DNA from: Symsagittifera roscoffensis
Taxonomy: Eukaryota > Xenacoelomorpha > Acoela > Convolutidae
DNA length: 64,000 nucleotides
NCBI RefSeq assembly: GCF_963678635.1
Contig: NC_087065.1
Coordinates: forward strand, 30,756,252 to 30,820,251
Direction of reading: 5' to 3'
Shown piece after piece: positions 32,732-43,190 of this stretch (within the stretch, counting starts at the first letter, position 1; the number at the start of each line of letters is the position of its first letter). Both the position numbers and the translations under genes were made by a program. The notes below the pieces were generated by a model. That model searched no databases and was not told where the DNA came from. It was given only the letters and a program-made list of their open reading frames with translations.

Positions 32732-32909
32732 TCAATCAGAATGGATTTTCCTTAATTGGATTGTAGTCGTGTCCAATCAGATTTTAGTTCCCTTTTACGG
32801 AATTCTTATAGAAAACTCGTGTCCAATTGGAAACAAAGCTCCATTTTACACATTGTCGTTTCCAATCACAAAATTGTTCATTTTTGTTCAAGGTGTCGTA
32901 TCCAATTAG
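32732..32909. promoter_or_regulatory. Second CCAAT-core array
   Basis: CAATC or CCAAT cores start at about 32732, 32773, 32823, 32862 and 32902, 39-50 bp apart, several preceded by GT or CGT(A/G/T)TCC. This resembles the array at 27975-28244 and also lies about 190 bp upstream of a minus-strand ATG (32543). Regulatory role inferred. Confidence 0.45.
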
Positions 32910-33720
32910 ATAATGATTCACCTTTTAAGGACTTAAATCTTCCAAATAAGTAAAAATATACACAAAAGCAATTGCAAAAATAAATGACCAAAAGTTGTTT
33001 GAAGTAAAAATAAGAAATATTGCCGATATAAGTAACAAAAGAAGTAAAATAAATAAAAGTAGCATCTCTGCAAGTCTTCTCATCAGTTAATTGAATTTTT
33101 TGTATATAATCGATGAGAAATTGCTGATTTTTGAGTAGATAGTCTTTGAGTTCTTTGATTTTGATGTAGATTTGAGATGATAATTCAAAGTTGATGAATT
33201 TTTCAAAGCAAATCTCTAGAAATCTGATTCCAAACCTGATCAGGCAAGATTTTGAACTTTGAAAATCTTTTAAAAAAATGGAGGAATAAAGAACTTTGCT
33301 GGGGAGTTTTGACAAATTTGGGAGTTGGGTAGGGAATAAAAAGAGTCTTTGAAATATTATCGTACGACTTTTTTTTTAACTTCAAGTTTTCTAAAATAAA
33401 TAAAATTTCTTTTCTAGTCAAGTGTAACTCAGCAGTAAATTTATAACTTTGATACGAAATATGTGGATCAAAAATAAACTCTTTGATTGAGTAAGTTTCC
33501 CTAAAGAGACCTTTACTTAGTCGGAGATCTCTATTTTGGACAACATAAACATCCAAAAAATTATGAAAAAAATAAGAATCTACGTCTATCTCATCAATAA
33601 AGAAATCACACGGAATATTTTCTTTTTTCTTGTAGAGTAATTCGAGAAAGTTCAAATGTTTTTGTTTGACACTTTTTTGAAAAATGAATATTTTGGATCC
33701 AAAGTTATGTCTAGAAACTG
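32878..33720 (-). pseudogene. Unrecognised gene with hydrophobic C-terminus, one frameshift
   Basis: A frame open from about 33720 (no ATG at its 5' edge; a TTG lies at 33655) reads SRHNFGSKIFIFQKS, then FFIDEIDVDSYFFHNF and YSIKEFIFDPHISYQS, to a stop at 33203. An overlapping frame takes over near 33230 with FEKFINFELSSQIYIKIKEL and ends in strongly hydrophobic segments (FIYFTSFVTYIGNISYFYF, LLVIYFCNCFCVYFYL) suggesting two or more membrane helices. I read this as one gene of roughly 250-280 codons with one frameshift; the lack of an early ATG suggests an upstream exon ending near the AG at 33721. No family recognised. It lies divergently to the polymerase gene across the CRE boxes. Confidence 0.42.
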
Positions 33721-33775
33721 CCTAGTTCTGATTTGTTGAAAATTTTTCTGGAAAATTCCAGAACTTTCGAAGGAA

Positions 33776-33856
33776 TGACGTCATTACCATAAAAAGAATG
33801 TTGCGTGGGTGGTGACGTCACTTCTAATCATAGAATGACGTTATTTCCATAAAAGG
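33776..33856. promoter_or_regulatory. CRE boxes and a CArG box upstream of polymerase 2
   Basis: TGACGTCA occurs at 33776-33783 and 33813-33820, and TGACGTTA at 33836-33843; CCATAAAAGG at 33847-33856 is a perfect CArG box. The unit GAATGACGT(C/T)ATT..CCATAAAA is repeated. The cluster lies about 180-260 bp upstream of the plus-strand polymerase start at 34035 and just upstream of the minus-strand gene. CRE sites are bound by CREB/ATF factors; function inferred. Confidence 0.62.
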
Positions 33857-34034
33857 AAAATTTTTTGAATTAAATCATTCCTTTTGTTTGCTAATCAGAA
33901 ACAGTCAATTGAATTTTACTTTAAATTTTAAATTTCGTTACTTCACGAAAAGAAAAAAGCAATTATTTTCATTCAATTAGTTCTTTAAATTTTTAATTTT
34001 GGACCGTTTTTAAATTCCCAAATTTTTTTAGATA

Positions 34035-37000
34035 ATGCCTTCTCTTAACCGAAATGAGAAAGTAAAGTGTGGAGACTGTGGAAATATGTATATTCGTCAA
34101 AACGCAGCTCGACACCGGAAAAATTGTTCTAAAGGAGTTATTTCTTGCCCTGATTGTAACTATTTTACTTATAATCAACAAGAAATGAGCTATCATATGG
34201 CTAAGAAGCATGCTCCACCAAGTTCGAAGCAGTCGACGGTTTGTCCTTCTTGTGGACAAGAGTTGCCAAGTTACCACTCTCTCCAACAACATCGGAGAAA
34301 AGAACATGGAGCGAAACAACGGAAACCTAGTGATACGGTGGCCGACTTGAACAAGATTGTGGAGGAAGAAGGGGAAGATGGTGAAAAACTAAAGGAGGAA
34401 TTAGTGCTTGTCAACATTTTCTGGTGGAAACGTAGATGGAAAATGGGAGACATAAGGTATTTAACTTCCAAATGTGCAAATTAGACACTAGAATAATCAA
34501 CGAGAGACTTGAAGAAGTCTTCAACAAGCTCGATTCTGCCGCTAAAATCAAAATTGCTCTGGGTTTTTTTTTCGAAATATTGAGACTGTTAAATATCGAT
34601 ATTTCTACGCTCATGAAAACAATAATTTGTTTGAAAAATCTCATTTGCACTGTACTAAAGCAGACTTGATAACAATACAAGGAAAAGTGGAAAAATTTGG
34701 TATTGTGGAGCAATGTACCCAGGAACGACAAAACACAAAATGGAGATTCAAATTGATTACTAACAATACAATTTTTGCTGCTTTGCTGAAAAACATCCCA
34801 ATGGGTTGTCCGGACTCTGTCTTACCCGAACCTCTACTGAAAAACCATTTTGTTAACTGTCTTTTATCTAACAAAGACAAGGAACCTTACAAAGATCATT
34901 TGTGTCTTCTCCGCGCATTGAACGGACACAAAGATCTCGACTCTCACACTTCCAGATACTTAACAAATTTTATATCAAAATCTGGTTATTATCCTAAAAA
35001 TTTTCGTGGAGTTTCTGTAGAAGACTTACCGGTTGTCGAGGAAATTGTGCAAAGAAACATTTTTATATACGATTTCGATATCCAAGAAGGAGAATATGTA
35101 GGAGAACTAGCTCGAAGAAGTATCGGAAGATTCGATAAAACAGTTAAGCTACTGCTGAAATTTAACAATCATATCATTCATACAAATGATATAGATAGTT
35201 TCTTCAAGTGCTTTCGATGCCCTAGCTGTGACACCTTTTTCCACAAATAAGACCACTTCAATCGGCGTCTCCTGAGATGTAAGGACCGGGTGAGACATAT
35301 TTACCCAAAGAACGTGTATGAATTTCGCAAAACCTTGTTTGAAAAGCTAGAGGGATTCAATATTCCATTTTCTGAAGATAACAAGCTCTTCAATAATCTA
35401 GCAGTTTTCGACTTTGAGTCGATTTGTGTTCCTACAGAGGAATTAAAAGAGACGCAAACTACTACCTGGTTTGGAAAACATGTCCCCATTTCAGTCTCTA
35501 TATCATCGAATCTGATTGATGAACCCATCTTTTTGTACAACAAGGATCCACAGAACTTGATAATTGATTTTGTATCTAATCTCGATATGTTAGCTGAAAA
35601 AAGTAAGTTGGAGATGAGAACAAAATTTCAAGATATTGAAAGAGCTGTCAATGAAAGAATGAAAAAGATCTTTGATCAGCTGAACGAACGTGGTAAATTT
35701 TTTTCTAAGTAATAAATTCGAGTATGAAGACGAATGCATTGAATATTCGGAAGAAGCAGATATGTCAACACAATTCTTGCGAATTCAGAAAAATCAACTT
35801 ATCGATTTGAAACAACATCTGGAGAGATATATAAACACTTTACCTGTTTTTGTATTTAACAGCGATAGATATGATTTGAATTTGATCAAGTCATACTTAA
35901 TTCCTTATTTCAATCGCGATAAAGAAAAAGAAACATCCGTAATCAAAAAAGCAAATGACTTTATATCTTTCAAGTTTGGAGATGTACAATTTCTCGACAT
36001 AATGAAGTTTCTGGGAGGGGCAACTACTTTGGACTCCTTTCTCAAAGCCAATAAAGCTAGCGAAACGAAAGGATTCTTTCCCTATGAGTGGTTTGATAAG
36101 CCAGACAATTTAACTTTCCTGAATTGCCACCGTATGAAGCCTTTTTCAGTAAACTTAGAAACAACAATCCGCTAGACAAAGACTTCAATGATTATGAAAA
36201 TCTTAGAAAGAGTGGGCTTGACGAAGAACAGGCCCTGAAAAAGCTTCAAATCAAAACTGTTCCTCCATCTGGTTTCGAAAATTACAATTACTTACAAGAG
36301 ACTTGGAAAAAAAAACAGAATGACAGTGTTCAAAGACTTTTTGAAATGGTACAACAACAAGGATGTAGTTCCAACCCTGGAAGCAATGCAAAAAATGATT
36401 CAGTTTTATCATAACAAAGGGATATATATGTTGAAACTTGGATGCACACTTCCAAATCTAGCAAACATATGTCTACACAAATCTACAAATTACAAGTTTT
36501 ATCCGTTTTGCCAAAGTGATAAAGATTTGTGTAACAAAATTAGAGAGGACCTGACTGGTGGACCTTCCATTGTTTTCACTCGAAAAGCTGTAGTTGTTGA
36601 GACATACATCAGAAATACATCAAATGTTTATAAATCAATCGTTGGAATTGATGCAAGCCAACTTTATCCTTTCTCAATGTGTCAAGATATGCCAACAGGA
36701 CTGTACACGAGATGGGAGTTTGACACTGATATGCAGAAATTCAAGGCTAGACATAATCGAACTCGCAACTTTGAAAATATGGTCATGTCTTTCTATCAGG
36801 AAACAAGACCAGCATGTAAAATAGAGAGCTTTTTTACATCTGGAAAACATAAAAAAATCGACTGTTTTAATGTGGACGGTTATTGTTATTTTTGTAAGAC
36901 AGTGTGTGAAGCAATGGGCTGCTACTACCACTTCTGTTCCTATCAAGAAGCTCGACCCTCCTTAACAGAACAGGATATTGAGCGAGGAAACAAGAAGAGA

Positions 37001-38377
37001 GAGATGGATGATATGCGACGAGAATACTTTAAAGAGAAAGGATACAAAGTGGAAGAAATGTGGGAGTGTGACTGGTTGGAAAGTTTCAAAACCTATGACA
37101 AGCTCAAAAATCACGTCAGAACCCACTTTCCCTCTAAAAGACCTCTTTCTACAGACTCCCTTCTAGCAAAAATGAAAGAGAGATCTCTTTTTGGTTACGT
37201 TCAGTGCAATTTAGTTGTTCCAGATGAGCTAGAATCAAAATTGGCCAATTTTCCTCCAATTTTCAAAAACACTGAGTTTGGAAGAAACGATATTGGAGAC
37301 TACATAAAAAACTATGCAATCGAGAATGAAATGTTAAAGAATCCTCAGAGAATGCTGATATCTAGTTTCAAGCTAGGAAATGGAACAGTTATAACTACTC
37401 TGTTCAACTTTTATTTGGAAATTGGCTTGCAGTGTACCAAAATTTACCGTTTTGTTCAATATTCTCCTTGGAAATGCTTTAATAATTTCAATCAGTCAGT
37501 GGTTGATGCTAGAAGAGAAGGAGATGAAAACCCTTTGTCAGGAGTTGTAGCAGAACCAATGAAACTTTTGGGTAATTCCTCATATGGATATCAGATCATG
37601 GATTGATCCAGGCATACAATCGCGAAATATCTGAACGATGAAAAAACTCACAAGGCAATCAATGAGCCATTGTTCAAAAGATTGAATACAGTTGAAAAAG
37701 ACTTGTATGAGGTGGAGTTGTTGAAATCAACCATTGAACACAGAGAACCAATCATCGTTGGATTTTTCACACTGCAGTATGCGAAACTGAGAATGTTGGA
37801 ACTCTACTATAACTTCTTCGACAAATTCTGCGATGTAAATAAATTTGAAGAGTTAGAAATGGACACAGACTAACTTTAGTTGGCACTTGCTGAAGAGAAT
37901 TTATACGACTGTATCCAACCAGAAAAGAGAGCTGCTTGGGAAAAATGAGGAAAAAATGGCTGCAGAGACTCTTTCAAGGCGGATGCAAAATCGAATTTCA
38001 TCCCTCGAACGTGTTGCAGTACGCATAAAAAGTATGATAAACGGGAGCCGGGGCTTTTTAAAGAAGAATTTAGATGTACAGAAATGCTATGTTTGTGTAG
38101 CAAGACATATTGCTGCTATGACAACAAATCCGATAAGTTCAAATTTAGCAGTAAAGGATTAAATAAACGGGTTCTAGAAGATTCTGGAGACGGTCACATG
38201 TCAAAATACAGGAGAGTGCTTGATGAAGCAATTAACCTTACATCTACTAACAGAGGATTCAGAACTATAAATCATATGGTGGCCACATATGAACAGACAA
38301 AGAAAGGACTAAGCTGTTTTTATCCAAAAAGGAAAGTACAAGATGATGGAATTCATACGAAACAATTGAACTTATAA
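34035..38377 (+). pseudogene. Family-B DNA polymerase with zinc-finger N-terminus, decayed; element 2
   Basis: It starts MPSLNRNEKVKCGDCGNMYI, with finger modules CGDCGNMY, CPDCNYFTY and CPSCGQELP, the last followed by HRRKEH. The body continues with CTKADLITIQGKVE, HIYPKNVYEFRKTLF, an exonuclease-type AVFDFES, KFGDVQFLDIMKFLGGATTL, motif A DASQLYP (from 36650), motif B KLLGNSSYGYQIMD (to 37603), motif C DTD (37862-37870) and a Cys-rich C-terminus (CLCSKTYCCYD). In-frame stops: TAG 34433, TAA 35248, TGA 37604, TAA 37871 directly after DTD, TAG 37877 and TGA 37946. Frame changes occur near 34400, 34570, 35700, 36120 and 36315. I recognise the family as the large, metazoan, transposon-borne protein-primed-type polymerases. 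It is dead here. From 36948 on, the gene lies inside the right arm and is mirrored on the left. Confidence 0.88.
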
Positions 38378-39036
38378 GAACTGATCTGTTGTAGTAAGTT
38401 TATTCATGATGTCGTGTTATATTGGTTTATGATATTAAAATGTAAAATGTTGCGGTAAACTTGTTATACAATGCAGTGATTTACATACTTTTTTGTAATT
38501 TAATTTTTTTTTCTCTCAAAAATTAGATTTTTCTTCGAAGTCTCTGTCGGTTTCAGCATTGTTTCAATTAGATAGAAAATAAGATTATCTAATAAATTAG
38601 GCCAAAAAATAGCTAATCTCATCGTGTTTTGAAGTTTTTTTGAAAATTTTTTCATAAAAATTCCAAGTTTTCACCAAAAAACTCTTACCATTGACTTACC
38701 ATGTATCGAAAAACTAACCAAAAGCCCTTCATTACACAACCTACACGTAAATAATATTTGATTTTTACAAATTAGTTAACGCGCGCCACCATTTTTGCGA
38801 AAAAACTAGACATTCCCACAAAAAAACCAAAAAACTTACGTTTTTCTTACCATTATCTTACCATCACACAAACCATAAAACCTTACCATCGGTATTCCCT
38901 ATCTTAATACATTGTAGACCCTATACCCAATCTTAAAACAAAGCTTGCAGACCGGATCTTAATACATGTTCCCTATCTTAATACATGTTCGTCTGCAGGG
39001 ACCCCCCACCCCCGTCCCCCCCCCCCCCTGATCAGC
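36948..39036. repeat. Right inverted arm
   Basis: Reverse complement of 25225-27286. It contains the polymerase 3' third and an outer non-coding part with TTACCAT pairs, several forms of CCCTATCTTAATACAT and CTGCAG, and ends in a long C-run (about 39013-39028) before CTGATCAG. The C-run is much longer than the six-base run of the left arm, an error-prone spot for sequencing. Confidence 0.92.
38684..38864. promoter_or_regulatory. Paired CTTACCAT boxes, right arm
   Basis: CTTACCAT starts at 38684 and 38695, and at 38846 and 38857, each pair 11 bp apart; a fifth copy is at 38882. They mirror the left-arm set and face the element end. Candidate end-binding or initiator sites. Confidence 0.55.
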
Positions 39037-41139
39037 TTCAACATTGATTCTTTGTATATAGTTAAAATTTTTCTTCCAGTTCAGGTCAGTGGCATAGTTG
39101 AAGTCGTCCTTGCTGTGCGTAGCTGATTCTGTGTCTGCTGTCTGGTGCAGCAATCGTCCTACTGGAGCGTCTCCTCAGCCTCAGTTGTGTATGTTAAGTA
39201 CTCCCCTAGTGCTGTCTTAAGTTTTTTTTTACGTTGCGTGCTCACCCCAGTCGGGTTTTTGTTTAGTTTGGTTTTAGGTTAAGGTTGCTTTTTTACTGCG
39301 CTCTTGAGATATCGTTTTAGCTGAAAGATGTGGGCAAACTGTGCATTTGCTCGAGCATAATTTGCCTTGTCTCGTGTTGTTTGATTCTTTATATATAGTT
39401 GAAACTTTTTAGGCTATTTAGGTCACTGGCGCAGTTGAAGTCGTTCTTGCTGGGTGAAGCTGATTCTGTGTCTGCTGTCTGGGGCAGAAATCGTCCGCCT
39501 GGAGCTTCTCTTCAGCCTCAGTTGTGTATGTTTGCGCCTCCCCTAGTGATGTCTTAGGTTTTTTTTACGTTGCGTGCTCACCCCAATCGGGTTTTTGTTT
39601 AGTTTGGTTTTAGGTTAATGTTGCTATTTTACTGCGCTCTTGAGATCTCTTTTTAGCTGAAGGGTGTGGGCGAACTGTGCTTGTGCTCGCGCATAGTTTG
39701 CCTTGTCTTGTGTTGTTTTATTCTTTTAATAACTAAAATTTACATGCTGTTCAGCCAGTGGGGCAGTTAAAGTCGTCCTTGCTTTGCGTAGCTAATTCTT
39801 TGTCTGCTGTCGGGTGCAGCAACCATCCGCCGGGAGCTTCTCTTCAGCCTCAGATGTAAATGTTTTCGCCACCAAAATTAAAGTTTGTTAGGCTGTTTAG
39901 GTCACTCGCGCAGTTGACGGCGTCTTTGCTTGTGTAGCTGATTCTATGTCTATTGGTTGGTGCAGCCATTGTCCTTCTGGAACGTCTGTTTAGCTGCAGG
40001 TTTGTTTTTTTTGCCCCTCCCTTAGTGCTGACTTAGTTTTTCTTGCGTTACTTATGCAGACCTATTGCTTTTGTGCTTAACCTGGTTTTAAAAATAAGGT
40101 TGCTATTTTGCTGCGCTCTTGAGGTATCGTTTTAGCTGAGGGGTGTAGCTAGCGCCTAGTTTGTAGTATCTTGTGTTGGTTAGTTTTTTTTCATATACTT
40201 GAAATTTGTCAGGCTGTTTAGGTCACTCGCGCAGTTGACGGCGTCTTTGCTTGTGTAGCTGATTCTATGTCTATTGGTTGGTGCAGCCATTGTCCTTCTT
40301 GAACGTCTGTTTAGCTGCAGGTTTGTTTTTTTTGCCCCTCCCTTAGTGCTGGCTTAGTTTTTTTTGCGTTACTTAAGCAGACCTATTGTCTTTGTGCTTA
40401 ACCTGGTTTTTTAAAAAAGTTGCTATTTTGCTGCGCTCTTGAGGTATCGTTTAAGCTGAGGGGTGTAGGCTAGCGCCTAGTTTGTATTGTCTTGTGTTGG
40501 TTAATTTTTTTTCATATACTTGAAATTTGTCAGGCTGTTCAGGTCACTGGTGCAGTTGAATTCGTCCGTGCTGTGCGTAGCTGGTTATATGTCAGCTGTC
40601 TGTAGCTGCAATCGTCTGTCTGGAGCTTCTAGTCAGCCTCAGGTAGGTGTGAATGTTTGACCCTCGCCTATTGATGGCTTAGGTTCTTTTTTTGAGTTAA
40701 TTGCTCAGCCCAAGTGGCTTTATAATTAGTTTGTTTTTAGGGTCAAAATTGCTCTTTTGCTGCGCTTTTGAAGCATTGTTTTGGCTGAGTGGTGTAGGCA
40801 AAATGTGCATTTGCTCGCGCATAGTTTGTCTTGTCTTTTGTTGTTTGAATTGTTAATATGTAATAAAAACGTGTTATGCAGTTTAGGTCACTGGCGCAGT
40901 TGAAGTCATCCTTGCTGTGTGTAGCTGATTCTATGGCTAGTGCTTGGTGCAACCATTGTCTTTCTGGAACGTCTGTTTAGCCGCAGGTTGGTATTTTTGC
41001 CCCGCCCTTAGTGCTGGCATGGGTTCTTTTTTGCGTTACTTGAACTGTCCAATTGACATTTTGCTCAGTTTGGTTTTAAGATTAAGGTTGCTCATCCTTG
41101 CTGTGTGTTGCTGATTCTATGGCTAGTGCTCGGTGCAGC

Positions 41140-43190
41140 CATTGTCCTTCTGGAACGTCTGTTTAGCTGCAGGTTTGTTTTTTTGCCCCGCCCTTAGTGC
41201 TGGCATGGGTTCTTTTTTGCGATACTTGAACTGTCCAATTGACATTTTGCTCAGTTTGGTTTTAAGATTAAGGTTGCTCTTTTGCTGCGCTCTTGAGGCA
41301 TCGTTTTGACTGAGGGCTGTAGGCAACTGCGCATTTGCTCGCGCATAGTTTGTCTTGTCTTGTGTTGGTTAATTTTTTTTTCGTATACTTGAAATTTGTA
41401 CGGCTGTTCAGGTCAAGGGTGCAGTCGAATTCATCGTTGCTGTGCGTAGCTAGTTATATGTCAGCTGTCTGATGCTGCAATCGTCTGTTTGGAGCGTCTA
41501 GTCAGCCTCAGGTAGGTGTATATATTAGCCCCTCGCCTATTGCCGGCTTAGGTTCTTTTTTTGAGTTAATTGCTCAGCCCAAGTGGCTTTATAATTAGTT
41601 TGGTTTTAATATCAAATTTGAACTTTTGCTGCGCTCTTGAGGCATCGTTTTGGCTGAGGGGTGTAGGCAACAGCGCATTTGCTCGCGCATAGTTTGTCTT
41701 GTCTTTTGTTGTTTGAATTGTTAATATGTAACAAAAACGTGTTATGCATTTTAGGTCACTGGCGCAGTTGAAGTCATCCTTGCTGTGTGTAGCTGATTCT
41801 ATGGCTAGTGCTCGGTGCAACCATTGTCTTTCTGGAACGTCTGTTTAGCCGCAGGTTGGTATTTTTGCCCCGCCCTTAGTGCTGGCATGGGTTCTTTTTT
41901 GCGATACTTGAACTGTCCAATTGACATTTTGCTCAGTTTGGTTTTAAGATTAAGGTTGCTCTTTTGCTGCGCTCTTGAGGCATCGTTTTGACTGAGGGCT
42001 GTAGGCAACTGCGCATTTGCTCGCGCATAGTTTGTCTTGTCTTGTGTTGGTTAATTTTTTTTCGTATACTTGAAATTTGTACGGCTGTTCAGGTCAAGGG
42101 TGCAGTCTAATTCATCGTTGCTGTGCGTAGCTAGTTATATGTCAGCTGTCTGATGCTGCAATCGTCTGTTTGGAGCGTCTAGTCAGCCTCAGGTAGGTGT
42201 ATATATTAGCCCCTCGCCTATTTCCGGCTTAGGTTCTTTTTTTGAGTTAATTGCTCAGCCCAAGTGGCTTTATAATTAGTTTGGTTTTAATATCAAATTT
42301 GAACTTTTGCTGCGCTCTTGAGGCATCGTTTTGGCTGAGGGGTGTAGGCAACAGCGCATTTGCTCGCGCATAGTTTGTCTTGTCTTTTGTTGTTTGAATT
42401 GTTAATATGTAACAAAAACGTGTTATGCATTTTAGGTCACTGGCGCAGTTGAAGTCATCCTTGCTGTGTGTAGCTGATTCTATGGCTAGTGCTCGGTGCA
42501 ACCATTGTCTTTCTGGAACGTCTGTTTAGCCGCAGGTTGGTATTTTTGCCCCGCCCTTAGTGCTGGCATGGGTTCTTTTTTGCGATACTTGAACTGTCCA
42601 ATTGACATTTTGCTCAGTTTGGTTTTAAGATTAAGGTTGCTCTTTTGCTGCGCTCTTGAGGCATCGTTTTGACTGAGGGCTGTAGGCAACTGCGCATTTG
42701 CTCGCGCATAGTTTGTCTTGTCTTGTGTTGGTTAATTTTTTTTCGTATACTTGAAATTTGTACGGCTTTTCAGGTCAAGGGTGCAGTCGAATTCATCGTT
42801 GCTGTGCGTAGCTAGTTATATGTCAGCTGTCTGATGCTGCAATCGTCTGTTTGGAGCGTCTAGTCAGCCTCAGGTAGGTGTATATATTAGCCCCTCGCCT
42901 ATTGCCGGCTTAGGTTCTTTTTTGAGTTAATTGCTCAGCCCAAGTGGCTTTATAATTAGTTTGGTTTTAATATCAAATTTGAACTTTTGCTGCGCTCTTG
43001 AGGCATCGTTTTGGCTGAGGGGTGAAGGCAACAGCGCATTTGCTCGCGCATAGTTTGTCTTGTCTTTTGTTGTTTGAATTGTTAATATGTAACAAAAACG
43101 TGTTATGCATTTTAGGTCACTGGCGCAGTTGAAGTCATCCTTGCTGTGTGTAGCTGATTCTATGGCTAGTGCTTGGTGCAACCATTGTCT
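41140..43190. repeat. Dimeric higher-order repeat, ~681 bp
   Basis: Blocks around 41566, 42247 and 42927 repeat at 681 and 680 bp, each an alternating pair of monomer subtypes, with near-identical sequence between copies. Local homogenisation is evident. Confidence 0.85.

Larger units (their letters stand above)
25210..39043. mobile_element. 13.8-kb Polinton-like element with long inverted arms, decayed
   Basis: The element splits satellite B: the monomer phase stops at GTTGTTTGAT and resumes with TTGATTCTTTGTATATAG. TTGAT at 25205-25209 and 39044-39048 is a candidate 5-bp target duplication. Inverted arms of about 2.07 kb (25225-27286 and 36948-39036) enclose about 9.7 kb of unique interior. 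The content is a family-B DNA polymerase, two C2H2-type N-termini, a PC4-like gene and several unknown genes. Size, long terminal inverted repeats and polymerase type fit Polinton/Maverick-like elements. I could not recognise an integrase, packaging ATPase, protease or capsid gene, so either they are lost or this is a different polymerase-bearing element class. Most genes carry stops or frameshifts. Confidence 0.82.

Noticed and set aside
34035-38377. Stop-codon reassignment or readthrough as the reason for in-frame stops in polymerase 2
   Set aside because: All three stop codons occur together with several frameshifts, which fits decay rather than recoding.
25225-39036. The inverted arms as an assembly or hairpin artefact
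   Set aside because: The arms differ by substitutions and indels (A-run near 26285/37950, an Arg-Gln-Val versus Arg-Lys-Val difference near the 3' end, and the C-run) and enclose a unique interior.
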